A stretch of 64,000 nt of DNA from Rhizobium sp. (GCA_002796995.1 PEKW01000002.1:691990-755989); one strand, 5' to 3'; counted from the first letter of the stretch, positions 19,127-27,756 are shown. A program made the numbers and translations. The notes: a model not told the origin generated them from the letters alone.

Positions 19127-19478
19127 CTTTTCATTTTCGTGGATTCGGCGCTCCGAGGGAAGCGGGAACTGCGCCGGTTGGGCGAAAGCGGTACAACTTG
19201 CACTGGGTATTAAGCTCGCCTTAAGCTTAGCCCGATAGTTTCAACGCAGACTTGAAATGTTTTCCCGGCAAAGCTGGCCTGCCAGCAGGGGGAAAGACGG
19301 TGTCGAAGCGTCTTTCATTCCGCCCCTTTCGTCGAATCAAGGTTTTTCCTTCGGCATGTCGGTTGCGTTGAGAAATGCGAGTGAATTTCGGCTGGTCGGC
19401 CAACGCCCAGTGTTTCAAGACGCCAGCGCGAATGAGTTTGCACCAGTCCCTGGTGGACAGGCCGAAGAGGAATGGCGG
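19127..19478. other. Divergent intergenic region mutL / PAS-REC gene
   Basis: 352 bases without a convincing gene. It holds the promoters of mutL (leftward) and of the PAS-REC gene (rightward), and a full CtrA-type box at 19210-19224. The frame of the PAS-REC gene is open from 19257 but the codons before 19479 look non-coding. Confidence 0.6.
19210..19224. promoter_or_regulatory. CtrA-type binding site TTAA-N7-TTAA
   Basis: TTAA at 19210-19213 and TTAA at 19221-19224 are separated by exactly 7 bases, the consensus for the alphaproteobacterial cell-cycle regulator CtrA. It lies between divergent mutL and the PAS-REC signalling gene, so it could control either one. Binding is inferred from the motif. 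Confidence 0.55.
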
Positions 19479-21134
19479 ATGGTCAGCGAGGTATCGGATG
19501 CAACGATGCAGACGACCATGCTCGACGCCGTCTCGGAAGTCCTCTCCGTGGCATTCTTCGTCTATGACCGCAACGACGAGTTGATCTACGCCAGCCGTCT
19601 CATCCGCAATTATATTCCCGTCCCGCCTCAGTACCTGACGCCCGGCACGCGCCTGCGCGACTATCTGGGCGCGCTCTACGACACAGGCTGGCGCGGGGTC
19701 GCCGCCGGCGGCAACAGCGACACGGCCCAGAGCCGGGAAGAATGGATCGCCGAGCACATCTCCGCCCATTGGCGCGAACGCTCCGAAGTGCAGCAGTGCG
19801 ACGGGCAGAACCGCTGGACCCGGCTCACCAAGCGCCGGCTTCCCTCCGGCCACGGCATCTGCGTGATCACCGACATCACCGACCAGAAGAAGCGCGAAGA
19901 GCAGTGGCGCGCCGACATGGAGCGCGTGCAGCTCACCGAGGAAATCCTCGACAACCTGCCGCAGCCGGTCTTCGTCCAGGACCGCAATCTCGGCATGGTC
20001 GCGGTCAACAAGGCCTTCTGCGGTTTCATGGACATTCCGCCCGAGAGCGTGCTCGGCGGGGCGCTGGCCGGCGCCTTCCCCGACGAGATCGCCGGCAAGC
20101 TGACCGGCGTCACCCGCCACGTGCTGGAGACAGGCACCGCCTCGGCCATGGCCGTCGATCTTCCGGCCGCGCCCTCCGGTTTCCGCAGGGTCGTCCTGCG
20201 AAGCCAGCGGGTTGGCAAGCCGGGCCGCTATTTCATCGTCACCAGTTTCGCCGATGCCGTGGGCGCGGCATCCGAAGGCACGGCTACCGCCACCACAGCC
20301 GCCACGGTCTACACGCCGCTGCTGCGGGAAAAGGATCCGGCTCCGGCCGAAGTCCGTCCGGTTCATCTCGGACGCAAGGCGCTGCTCGTCACCAAAGACA
20401 CCGATTTCGAGACCAAGAGCCTGAAGACGTTGCAGAAGCTCGGCTTCGACTGCTGCTGCGTGCGCGATGCGGTCGAGCAGGAAGCCTTCCTCAGCGTCGC
20501 CCGCTCGGTCGGCGTCGCGATCGACCTGATCGTGGTCGACACCGAGATGGACGTGAAATGCCTGGAGGTCGCCGACGACTACGACATCGGCACCATTACG
20601 CTCGACGGTTTCCAGCTCGATACCGAGCTTGCCTTCATGATCATGGAAAAGCTCGCCGGCCTCGAACCTCCGGCCATGGCGGACGACTGGGAGATCAACA
20701 CCGGCGAAGTCGAGCATGGAGGGCGGCACCCCCACGCCCCGGCACCCCTGGTGCTTGTCGCCGAGGACAACGACATCAACCAGATCGTCTTCTCGCAGAT
20801 CCTCGAAGGTCTGGGCTACGACTACCGCATCGCGGCGGACGGCGAGGCGGTCGTTCGGCTCAGCCGGGAGCTTCGGCCCGACATCGTGCTTATGGACGTC
20901 ACGCTCCCGCTTCTCAACGGTTTCGAGGCCTGCCGCCGCATCCGCGAGGAGGAGCGCGGCACAGGGCGCACCACCCCGGTGATCGGCGTGCTGGTCCAGG
21001 CTTTCGAGCGCGATCGGGACGAGTGCTTCGCTGCGGGCATGAACGACGTGATCCTCAAACCGTTGAGCCCGGATGCCGTCGAGGCCGTGCTGGAGCGGGT
21101 GGCGCCGCAACTCAAGGGCGCCTCGGCCGGCTGA
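19479..21134 (+). CDS. PAS-PAS-REC-REC signalling protein without kinase domain
   Basis: 551 residues from ATG 19479, chosen because GAAGAGGA ends 6 bases before it; an in-frame start at 19257 would give 625. Two PAS-like domains (about 10-135 and 145-265), a degenerate receiver-like domain (about 295-395), and a canonical receiver (about 420-545) with acidic pair Glu429/Asp430, phospho-acceptor Asp473 in LMDVTLP and Lys527 in LKP. The Thr/Ser switch position reads Leu/Val (VIGVLVQAF). There is no HisKA or HATPase domain, so it cannot autophosphorylate and must be an acceptor or scaffold. No membrane segment. A CtrA-type box lies upstream and a c-di-GMP gene downstream. Confidence 0.8.
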   Translation: MVSEVSDATMQTTMLDAVSEVLSVAFFVYDRNDELIYASRLIRNYIPVPPQYLTPGTRLRDYLGALYDTGWRGVAAGGNSDTAQSREEWIAEHISAHWRERSEVQQCDGQNRWTRLTKRRLPSGHGICVITDITDQKKREEQWRADMERVQLTEEILDNLPQPVFVQDRNLGMVAVNKAFCGFMDIPPESVLGGALAGAFPDEIAGKLTGVTRHVLETGTASAMAVDLPAAPSGFRRVVLRSQRVGKPGRYFIVTSFADAVGAASEGTATATTAATVYTPLLREKDPAPAEVRPVHLGRKALLVTKDTDFETKSLKTLQKLGFDCCCVRDAVEQEAFLSVARSVGVAIDLIVVDTEMDVKCLEVADDYDIGTITLDGFQLDTELAFMIMEKLAGLEPPAMADDWEINTGEVEHGGRHPHAPAPLVLVAEDNDINQIVFSQILEGLGYDYRIAADGEAVVRLSRELRPDIVLMDVTLPLLNGFEACRRIREEERGTGRTTPVIGVLVQAFERDRDECFAAGMNDVILKPLSPDAVEAVLERVAPQLKGASAG

Positions 21135-21259
21135 AGGTCCTGTCAACCCCCTAAATAGTGGGTTACAATCCATAGCCAACGCTCAGAAATTTCTATTATT
21201 TTTTAATGTTTGGAACTCATCCTGTAGGTCTGTGAGAGGATTCTATCCAGGATGTGCCG

Positions 21260-22621
21260 ATGGGCTCTGCCGGAACCACATTGCCCCAGGTAAGCCAGAA
21301 CGAGCTTCAGGCGATGGCCTATACCGACCAGTTGACCGGTCTCGGCAACCGGTACCGGCTGCGCGACAAGGTCCGGCTCCTGGCGAGCGAACGGGCCGCG
21401 GACCCGGCACCCTTCACCGTCGGCATCGTCAACCTCGACGGATTCAAGCCGATCAACGACCTCTTCGGCTCGGTCGCCGGTGACGAAATCCTTTGCCAGG
21501 TCGCCCACCGGCTCAAAGCCTGCGTGCCCGACGGTGCTACCGTCACGCGCCACGACGGCGACGAATTCGCCATCATCCTGCCGCTCGTCTTCGAACGGCT
21601 CGGTGCCGAGCGCACCGGCCAGATGATCAAGGACGTGCTGTCGGCGCCCTACGACCTCGGCGACCGCAATGTCCGCCTGTCCGCCTCGCTCGGCTTCGCC
21701 GTCTATCCCTTCGCCGGCGCCGATTTCGAGGAGCTGATGAAGAGTGCCGAGACCGCGCTCTACCGCTCCAAGCGGCGCGGCCGCGGCCAGATCACCGTCT
21801 ACTCGCGCGAGATCGCCCAGGAGATGAAGCGCGCCACGCAGCTCGAACAGGCGCTGCGCCACGCCATCATCACCGACAATGTCGACGTGCACTTCCAGCC
21901 GATCGTCTCGCTCGCCGACAACCGCGTCGTCGGTTTCGAGGCGCTGGCCCGCTGGAACGATCCCGATCTCGGTTTCGTCTCGCCGGCGATCTTCGTGCCG
22001 CTCGCGGAAGAGCGCGGCTTCATCGACATGCTGTCGGAGACCCTGCTACGTAAAGCGGCGGAAGCCACGCTCGCCTGGCCGCACGAACTCTTCCTGTCCT
22101 TCAACCTGTCCTCGGCCCAGCTGATGGACCCGCGCACGACCTTCAACACGCTGTCGATCCTGTCGGCCGTCGGCTTCGATCCGCGCCGGCTCGAGCTCGA
22201 GATCACCGAAACGGCGGTGATGACCTCGGCCGATACCGCGCGCCGGATCATCGGCGAGCTGCGCGAGGCCGGTATCCGCATTTCGCTCGACGATTTCGGC
22301 ACCGGCCAATCCAGTCTCGGGCGCCTGCGCGACTTCACCTTCGACAAGGTCAAGATCGACCGCGCCTTCGTCTCCGCCATCACCACCGACCGCACCTCGG
22401 AGCATATCATCAAGGCGATCGTCACGATGTGCGAAGGGCTGGATCTCGAAGTGGTGGCTGAGGGTATCGAAACGGCGTCGGAGGCGGAAAAGCTGCGCCG
22501 GCTCGGTTGCGGCATGGGGCAGGGCTATTATTTCGGCAAGCCGGCCGATGCGGCGGCCACCCTGCGTTATCTCGACGAGCACCATCACGAATTTGCGCTG
22601 GTCGAACGAGCTAGCGCCTGA
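21260..22621 (+). CDS. GGDEF-EAL protein, probable c-di-GMP phosphodiesterase
   Basis: 453 residues, no membrane segment. The GGDEF domain (about 20-180) has a changed signature, DGDEF (99-103), so cyclase activity may be reduced or lost while GTP binding remains possible. The EAL domain (about 195-440) keeps its catalytic set: EAL (227-229), NLS, the ELEITE segment, DDFGTG, KIDR and VAEGIE. It should therefore hydrolyse c-di-GMP to pGpG. ATG 21260 has AGGA 7 bases upstream; GTG 21254 is an alternative. It follows the PAS-REC gene by 125 AT-rich bases and has a terminator-like hairpin after it. Confidence 0.9.
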   Translation: MGSAGTTLPQVSQNELQAMAYTDQLTGLGNRYRLRDKVRLLASERAADPAPFTVGIVNLDGFKPINDLFGSVAGDEILCQVAHRLKACVPDGATVTRHDGDEFAIILPLVFERLGAERTGQMIKDVLSAPYDLGDRNVRLSASLGFAVYPFAGADFEELMKSAETALYRSKRRGRGQITVYSREIAQEMKRATQLEQALRHAIITDNVDVHFQPIVSLADNRVVGFEALARWNDPDLGFVSPAIFVPLAEERGFIDMLSETLLRKAAEATLAWPHELFLSFNLSSAQLMDPRTTFNTLSILSAVGFDPRRLELEITETAVMTSADTARRIIGELREAGIRISLDDFGTGQSSLGRLRDFTFDKVKIDRAFVSAITTDRTSEHIIKAIVTMCEGLDLEVVAEGIETASEAEKLRRLGCGMGQGYYFGKPADAAATLRYLDEHHHEFALVERASA

Positions 22622-22660
22622 AACGTTTCAGGTCATTTTGTCATAAGCAGAAACGAAGAA

Positions 22661-22684
22661 AGGGCGATGCCGAAGCATCGCCCT
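22661..22684 (-). terminator. Terminator for the PRC-barrel gene, shared by convergent genes
   Basis: AGGGCGATGC (22661-22670) pairs with GCATCGCCCT (22675-22684) around a CGAA loop, a perfect 10-bp stem. Read leftward it is followed by a T-rich TTTCTTCGTTT, so it ends the PRC-barrel transcript; it may also stop rightward transcription from the GGDEF-EAL gene. Confidence 0.8.
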
Positions 22685-22714
22685 CAATCTTGTCAACACG
22701 TCCCACGTTCCAGG

Positions 22715-23317
22715 TTACTTGGTAACCGTCGACGAGGTGGTGGTGTTGTCGGTCGGCGTCATGGTCGAGCTCGCGTCAGCGCGGGCGTCGAGCTTCTTGA
22801 ACTCCGGAGCGGACTTCAGCGTTTCAGCCGTTTCCATCGTGGTCAGACGGAGCTCGTTGGCATCGTCGGCGTCACGGGTAACGGTGATCTTGCTCATCGG
22901 AACCGCGACGTCCTTTTCGCCGATGCCGAGGAAGCCGCCGACGCCGATCACGGCAGCGACTACGTCGCCCTTTTCTTCGATGATCAGGTCGTTGATCTCG
23001 CCGATCGAGTCATCGCCGGTGTAGACGGACTGGCCGATGAAGTTGTTGGCGCTGATCTGGGTCGTGCTCTGCTCGGTCATATACGTGTCGCTCGAAGCGG
23101 CCATGGTCGAGTTGGCAGCAGCCGGATCGGTCGTGGTCGTCGCTGCGGCGTTCGGAGCGGTGTCGGTCATCGGAGCGACGGCCGGAGCTTCGGTACCAGC
23201 GGCGGGAGCCTCGGTGCCGGCGGCAGGAGCGGTGGCATCCTGTGCATAGGCGAACGGCGCGATTGCGGTCGAGCCGAGCAGTACGGCGGCGGCGAAAGCA
23301 TTGAGGGTCTTCTTCAT
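22715..23317 (-). CDS. Exported PRC-barrel domain protein
   Basis: 200 residues. A Sec signal peptide (about 1-25, ending AYA) is followed by a low-complexity Ala/Thr/Pro linker containing near-identical APAAGTE repeats. The PRC-barrel fold (about 88-165) follows, with IGQSVYTGDDSIGEINDLII, a strand-rich Gly segment and DVAVPMSKI. The tail is Thr/Ser-rich. PRC-barrels bind proteins or RNA in varied contexts; periplasmic versions in rhizobia are of unknown role. It has its own promoter region upstream (23318-23529) and a terminator downstream. Confidence 0.88.
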   Translation of the reverse strand: MKKTLNAFAAAVLLGSTAIAPFAYAQDATAPAAGTEAPAAGTEAPAVAPMTDTAPNAAATTTTDPAAANSTMAASSDTYMTEQSTTQISANNFIGQSVYTGDDSIGEINDLIIEEKGDVVAAVIGVGGFLGIGEKDVAVPMSKITVTRDADDANELRLTTMETAETLKSAPEFKKLDARADASSTMTPTDNTTTSSTVTK

Positions 23318-23529
23318 GGTGGACCTACCTTTCCTCGAGATGGTCTTGCGGAAGACGCGATCCGCTTGGCCCGTTCTTTACGGTGCGGAGCCGATCACGT
23401 CGGTTCGAGAGGAAAATGCATGTCGCCGTTATTCGTTCCCGTCATCGTGCCGGGTAAATTTTTGCCTTTGAAGGGAACAATTTTGCGTCTGGCCGTCGCG
23501 GGCCGGATATTGGGGCCGGCCCAAGGGGG

Positions 23530-24417
23530 TCAGAGTTTGAAGGCGGGCTCGATGCGGCCTTCGACGGCGACGCCCAGTTCGAAGGTGGCGCCGGCCAGCG
23601 GATCCGCCGCGCGGGCGTCCGCGTCGAGCCCCTCCCAGCACGAGGTCACCATCAACCGGTCGGCCTGACGCCCGAAGAAGGCAGGGCAGGTGACGCGCTC
23701 CGCTGGCATATCGTAGCGGGCGAGATGACGGCCCTCGGCATCATACCGATCGACGCCACCGCCGCCCCACCGCGCGTTCCAGATGTCGCCCTTGGCGTCG
23801 CAGACCGAGCCGTCGAACACCCCCGGCTGATCCCGCCCGTCGACCAGCACGCTTGCCGCCCCGGTCGGAAGCCCGGTCGCCGGATCGAGCTGCACGCGCA
23901 TTAGCGTGTTGACCTTGGAATCGACGAAATAGCCGGTGGCACCGTCCGGGGAAAAGCAGATGGAGTTGGGAATGCTGACCTTGTCGAACAGCGTCGTCAC
24001 CGTCTTGCCGGCGACATGATAGATCGCGCCGGCGCCGCTTGCCGCCGTCTTGCCCATCGTGCCGATCCACAGCGCGCCGCAGGGGTGCATCCGGCCGTCA
24101 TTGGAGCGGTTGCCGCGGCTTTCCGGTTCCAGCTCGCAGTGATGGCTGAGTTCGCCCGAGGCGAGGTCGCGCAGGAAGAGGCCCTGGTCGGAGGCGATCA
24201 GGTGCCGGCTGCCGTCGACCCGTGCGATCACGCTGCCGAGGAAGGGCAGGGCATGGGCGCTCGCCGCCCCGGTCGCAAGGTCGAGACGGCGCAGGCTGCG
24301 GCCGAGAATGTCGAACCACCAGAGGCAATCGAGGTCAGGATCGTAGACCGGCCCTTCGCCGAGTTCCAGCCGGGTCTCATCGAGGATCGATCCAACAAAC
24401 GAATGGTGTGACGGCAC
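23530..24417 (-). CDS. SMP-30/gluconolactonase family hydrolase
   Basis: 295 residues, a six-bladed beta-propeller of the SMP-30/LRE family. Metal-site residues are visible: Glu in LGEGPVYD, Asn and Asp in SNDGRMHP and Asp in FDGSVCDA. Members hydrolyse sugar lactones such as gluconolactone or L-arabinonolactone; the substrate here is not decided by sequence. No signal peptide, so cytoplasmic. No sugar transporter or regulator adjoins it, leaving the pathway unclear. It diverges from the LuxR-type gene across 393 bases. Confidence 0.88.
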   Translation of the reverse strand: MPSHHSFVGSILDETRLELGEGPVYDPDLDCLWWFDILGRSLRRLDLATGAASAHALPFLGSVIARVDGSRHLIASDQGLFLRDLASGELSHHCELEPESRGNRSNDGRMHPCGALWIGTMGKTAASGAGAIYHVAGKTVTTLFDKVSIPNSICFSPDGATGYFVDSKVNTLMRVQLDPATGLPTGAASVLVDGRDQPGVFDGSVCDAKGDIWNARWGGGGVDRYDAEGRHLARYDMPAERVTCPAFFGRQADRLMVTSCWEGLDADARAADPLAGATFELGVAVEGRIEPAFKL

Positions 24418-24810
24418 GCAGTCTCCTCCCTGGTTTTTGCCGGCGGCAAGTCGGTATCATCCCCCTCATGGACGAGGGTTTACCGTAAAATAAAGTTAGT
24501 TGCTGGACTGCGCCATGGTTCTGCGGCTATGGTCCGAAGCGTCGGCAGGCTGGATTCGCGGGCGATCCGGCATGTTGGTCTACCGCAATCGATATAACTC
24601 TTCCATGTGTGTCAACAAAGATTGGTCGCGACGCTTTCACGCGACATGCGGAAGAGTTGTTTGACGATTGTCATATGTGGTTGGATTGTGTTTCAGGGGA
24701 AGCGGCCCCGCAGCGACGGACACGTCTTCGACTACGGTCGAGTCCGGGCCTGCTGTCTTTAGGAACTGCCGCTTGTCGATTCTGGGGCTTTGCGAAGAAA
24801 AAACTATACG
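24418..24810. other. Divergent intergenic region SMP-30 / LuxR gene
   Basis: 393 AT-richer bases between divergent genes. I see no convincing ORF. No clear lux box or GntR/LacI palindrome was found by eye. Confidence 0.5.
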
Positions 24811-25548
24811 ATGAGCGTGATTGAGACTGACGGCACCAACCGCATTGCGGACTACGTCGCCGACATTGGTGGATTCAAGACCCAGTTCGATGTCTTCCGT
24901 TTCATGAAGCGGCTGACAGAGCATTATGGCGCGCGTGCGTTCATGGTGCTGAACCTGCCGTCGGCGACATCGCTCGATCTGTCGAGCAACTCGATCATCA
25001 CCAACTGGCCGGCCGACCTGATCGCCGAGTATGACCAGGTCGCTCTCCTCGCTTCCAGCCCCATCCTGATCCGCCTGCGGACGGCGACGGCGCCGTTCAC
25101 CTTCGACATCGAGCATGTCGCCAAGGAACGCGACGCGCGTACGACCGAGCTCTCGAAGTCGATGTTCGAGCGTTACCGCATGCCGCGCGGCGCCTATTTC
25201 CCGGTGCACGATGCCTCCGGCATGCGCGGCGCCGTCTCTTTTGCCGGCGACCGTGCGGCGTTCTCGCCGACCGAGATGATGGAGCTGATGTATCTGTCGA
25301 TCCATGTCTACAATCGCCTGGCCGAGATCCGCGAGCTCGACAACCGTGCGACGGACATGCTGACCGAACGGGAGATCGACTGCCTCAACTGGACCGCCGC
25401 CGGCAAGACCAGCGTCGAGATCGCCGAGATCCTCGGGCTCTCCGAGCACACCATCAACCACTACCTCAACCGCGCCACCAAGAAGCTCGACACCGTGAAC
25501 CGCACGCAGGCGGTCGCGAAGGCATTGCGGCTCGGTCTGATCAAGTAG
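24811..25548 (+). CDS. LuxR-family regulator with divergent ligand domain (LuxR solo)
   Basis: 245 residues. The N-terminal half (about 15-165) has the autoinducer-binding fold, and the C-terminal 65 residues are a GerE/LuxR helix-turn-helix (LTEREIDCLNWTAAGKTSVEIA). Residues that contact acyl-homoserine lactone in TraR are changed: the position of W57 reads Leu, D70 reads Ser (SSPIL) and W85 reads Phe (PFTFD), while Y61 and P71 equivalents remain. It probably senses something else or acts ligand-free, as VisN/VisR do. No luxI is nearby. ATG 24811 is chosen; a TTG at 24790 is in frame. Confidence 0.87.
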   Translation: MSVIETDGTNRIADYVADIGGFKTQFDVFRFMKRLTEHYGARAFMVLNLPSATSLDLSSNSIITNWPADLIAEYDQVALLASSPILIRLRTATAPFTFDIEHVAKERDARTTELSKSMFERYRMPRGAYFPVHDASGMRGAVSFAGDRAAFSPTEMMELMYLSIHVYNRLAEIRELDNRATDMLTEREIDCLNWTAAGKTSVEIAEILGLSEHTINHYLNRATKKLDTVNRTQAVAKALRLGLIK

Positions 25549-26041
25549 CATCACCTGTGCGAGACCACGGGGCGCTTCAATCTGAGCGCCCGCCTGCCGC
25601 TCGGTGCGCCGGCTCCTCTGCCTCAAATTTGCTCTTCTCACCGCGGCGCCGCACAAAAGGCGGGCAAAGCCGCCGCGACCTTCGGCGCGCATCGTCTCTC
25701 CTGTTCGGCTATCCCCCTGGAATCCGGCCTCAGTGGCCGCGCAAACGAGTCTGGCACGGTTTCTGCATTGATGGAAATAAGTCCAGAGGGGACGTTGCAA
25801 GTCACCTGAAAAAGGTGCGGCAAGGGAAGCCGTCGTCGAAAGTGTCTGCCACTCCGGACATGATTAAGCGGCGGTTTTCTTTTTTAGGCCGATCTCCGAC
25901 GGCTCGACGACGCTCCTGCCGGGTCCTTCCGCCGCAGGCCGCGCCCTCTCTCTGCGCGCTTTTCCGGTTGGCGAACCCGTCCCCGTCCACTATCTAGGGC
26001 ACAGCCGGCTCCCGGGCGGAGCGAAACGCTGAGAGGGTGGA
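25549..26041. other. Intergenic region luxR / mrp
   Basis: 493 bases. A hairpin with arms GGGCGCT and AGCGCCC lies near 25569-25590, soon after the LuxR stop, without a T-run. A likely promoter for mrp is at 25968-25996. The middle holds a T-rich run (about 25873-25886). An ORF of 146 codons at 25557-25997 has no coding character. A small RNA cannot be excluded. Confidence 0.5.
25968..25996 (+). promoter_or_regulatory. Sigma-70 type promoter for mrp
   Basis: -35 TTGGCG (25968-25973), 17-base spacer, -10 TATCTA (25991-25996), 45 bases before the mrp start codon. Confidence 0.5.
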
Positions 26042-27199
26042 ATGAGCGCAGTCACGAGAGAGCAGGTTCTGGAGACGCTGAGGGCCGTTCGCGGTCCCGA
26101 TTTCGAGGGCGACATCGTCGCCCGCGGCATGGTCTCCGATGTCTTCATCTCCGACGGAAAGGTGTATTTCTCCATCACCGTTCCCGCCGATCGCGCCAAT
26201 GAACTCGAACCGCTGCGTCAGGCCGCGGAGCGCGCCGTCAAGGCGATGCCCGGCGTCAAGGGCGCCCTGGTCAGCCTGACCGCCGAGCGCAAGGCAGACG
26301 CGGCACCCGCGGCAAAGCCACAGCCGGCAGCGCAGGGCCACTCGCATTCGCATTCTCATGCGCCGGCCCAGGCGCCCTCGGGGCAGCGTCCGGCCAAGCA
26401 GAACATTCCGGGCATCGGAGCGATCATCGCGGTCGCGTCCGGCAAGGGTGGCGTCGGCAAGTCGACGACCGCGGTGAACCTCGCACTGGCCATGAAGGCC
26501 AACGGCCTCAGGGTCGGCATTCTCGACGCCGACGTCTACGGCCCCTCCTTGCCGCGCCTGATGGGCATTTCCGGCCGGCCCCAGCAGATCGAGAACCGCA
26601 TCATCGTGCCGATGGAAAACTACGGCATCAAGGTCATGTCGATGGGCTTCCTGGTCGACGAGGGCACGGCGATGATCTGGCGCGGTCCGATGGTCCAGTC
26701 GGCACTGATGCAGATGCTGCGCGAAGTCGCCTGGGGCGATCTCGACGTGCTGGTGGTCGACATGCCCCCGGGCACCGGCGACGCGCAGTTGACCATGGCC
26801 CAGCAGGTACCGCTGTCCGGTGCCGTCATCGTCTCGACGCCGCAGGATCTCGCCCTGATCGACGCGCGCAAGGGACTCAACATGTTCAACAAGGTCGAGG
26901 TGCCCGTCCTCGGCATCGTCGAGAACATGAGCTATTTTATCGCCCCCGACACCGGCAACCGCTACGACATCTTCGGCCATGGCGGGGCGCGGGATGAAGC
27001 GGAGCGGATCGGCGTGCCCTTCCTTGGTGAAGTGCCGTTGACCATCGCCATTCGCGAGACGTCGGATGCCGGTACGCCGGTCGTGGTCTCCGATCCGGAG
27101 GGTCCGCAGGCTCGGGTTTACCGCGAGATTGCCGGCAATGTGTGGGAGCAGGTGCAGGCCCGCTCGGGCCGCGCGGCGCCTTCGATCGTCTTCGAGTAG
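26042..27199 (+). CDS. mrp: Mrp/NBP35-type iron-sulfur carrier ATPase
   Basis: 385 residues. A MIP18/DUF59 domain (about 5-85), a His-rich linker (GHSHSHSHAPA) and a deviant-Walker P-loop ATPase (about 118-365) with GKGGVGKS (134-141). Mrp/ApbC proteins carry [4Fe-4S] clusters to apo-proteins. The CxxC pair that normally bridges the cluster in the dimer is missing: the segment after ENMSYF reads IAPDTG instead of the usual CPNCG-type sequence. Cluster transfer may use other ligands, or the protein may have another role. A sigma-70-like promoter lies 45 bases upstream. Confidence 0.9.
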   Translation: MSAVTREQVLETLRAVRGPDFEGDIVARGMVSDVFISDGKVYFSITVPADRANELEPLRQAAERAVKAMPGVKGALVSLTAERKADAAPAAKPQPAAQGHSHSHSHAPAQAPSGQRPAKQNIPGIGAIIAVASGKGGVGKSTTAVNLALAMKANGLRVGILDADVYGPSLPRLMGISGRPQQIENRIIVPMENYGIKVMSMGFLVDEGTAMIWRGPMVQSALMQMLREVAWGDLDVLVVDMPPGTGDAQLTMAQQVPLSGAVIVSTPQDLALIDARKGLNMFNKVEVPVLGIVENMSYFIAPDTGNRYDIFGHGGARDEAERIGVPFLGEVPLTIAIRETSDAGTPVVVSDPEGPQARVYREIAGNVWEQVQARSGRAAPSIVFE

Positions 27200-27220
27200 C
27201 AAAGTCGGCGGAAGATCGAC

Positions 27221-27248
27221 CGCCGCCCCGGGGCGGACGGGGGCGGCG
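27221..27248. terminator. GC-rich hairpin between convergent mrp and hsp20
   Basis: CGCCGCCCC (27221-27229) pairs with GGGGCGGCG (27240-27248), followed rightward by a T-containing stretch. Likely a shared terminator for the two convergent genes. Confidence 0.5.
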
Positions 27249-27263
27249 GGATGGCGCGATCTC

Positions 27264-27737
27264 TTATTGTTTTTCGATCGCGATCTTGCGTTCGACCGGG
27301 GCGGTGCCCGGCTTCTTGGGCATGATGACGGTGAGCACGCCCTTGTCGAACTTGGCGGAGACCGCCGCTTCGTCGACGCTGGAGGGCAGGGTCATGGAGC
27401 GCTGGAAGCTGCCATAGCGCCGCTCGACGACATGGTAGTTGTCCTTGTCGTCCTTCTTTTCCATCTTCTTCTCGCCTTTGAGGCTCAGCACGCCGTTCTG
27501 GATCGAGATGTCGATGTCGCTTTCGGCGATGCCGGGAAGTTCTGCAGTGAGCAAGATCTGGTCGTCCTTCTCGACGACGTCGATCGACGGCGCAAGAAAG
27601 CCCTCGCCTTCGGATGCGGAGAGCAGCTTGTTCTTACCGAAGAAGTTTTCAACGACCTGGTCCATTTCCTTGCGAAGGTCGGCGAAGGGATTGTCGGACC
27701 AGAGGCTGGGAAGAATACTTGGTGACTTGTCTGCCAT
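27264..27737 (-). CDS. Small heat-shock protein, Hsp20 family
   Basis: 157 residues. A short N-terminal arm (1-45) precedes the alpha-crystallin domain (about 46-145), including the LPG-containing AELPGI, the GVLSLKGEK turn and the conserved GVLTVIMPK near the end, then a short tail. It is an ATP-independent holdase that keeps unfolding proteins soluble. Its leader carries a 7-bp hairpin just before the ribosome-binding site, and a perfect FixK/FNR box lies 72-85 bases upstream of the start. This points to induction by low oxygen rather than, or as well as, heat. Confidence 0.93.
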   Translation of the reverse strand: MADKSPSILPSLWSDNPFADLRKEMDQVVENFFGKNKLLSASEGEGFLAPSIDVVEKDDQILLTAELPGIAESDIDISIQNGVLSLKGEKKMEKKDDKDNYHVVERRYGSFQRSMTLPSSVDEAAVSAKFDKGVLTVIMPKKPGTAPVERKIAIEKQ

Positions 27738-27756
27738 GTTATCCTCACAGATGTTG

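Noticed and set aside
25805..25880. Cobalamin-riboswitch-like words (GGGAAGCCG, TGCCACT) before mrp
   Set aside because: The B12-box and other conserved parts are absent and order does not fit; mrp is not a usual target.
25557..25997. 146-codon plus-strand ORF between luxR and mrp
   Set aside because: Composition is Arg/Pro/Ser-rich without recognisable domain, no clear ribosome-binding site, and it overlaps the mrp promoter.
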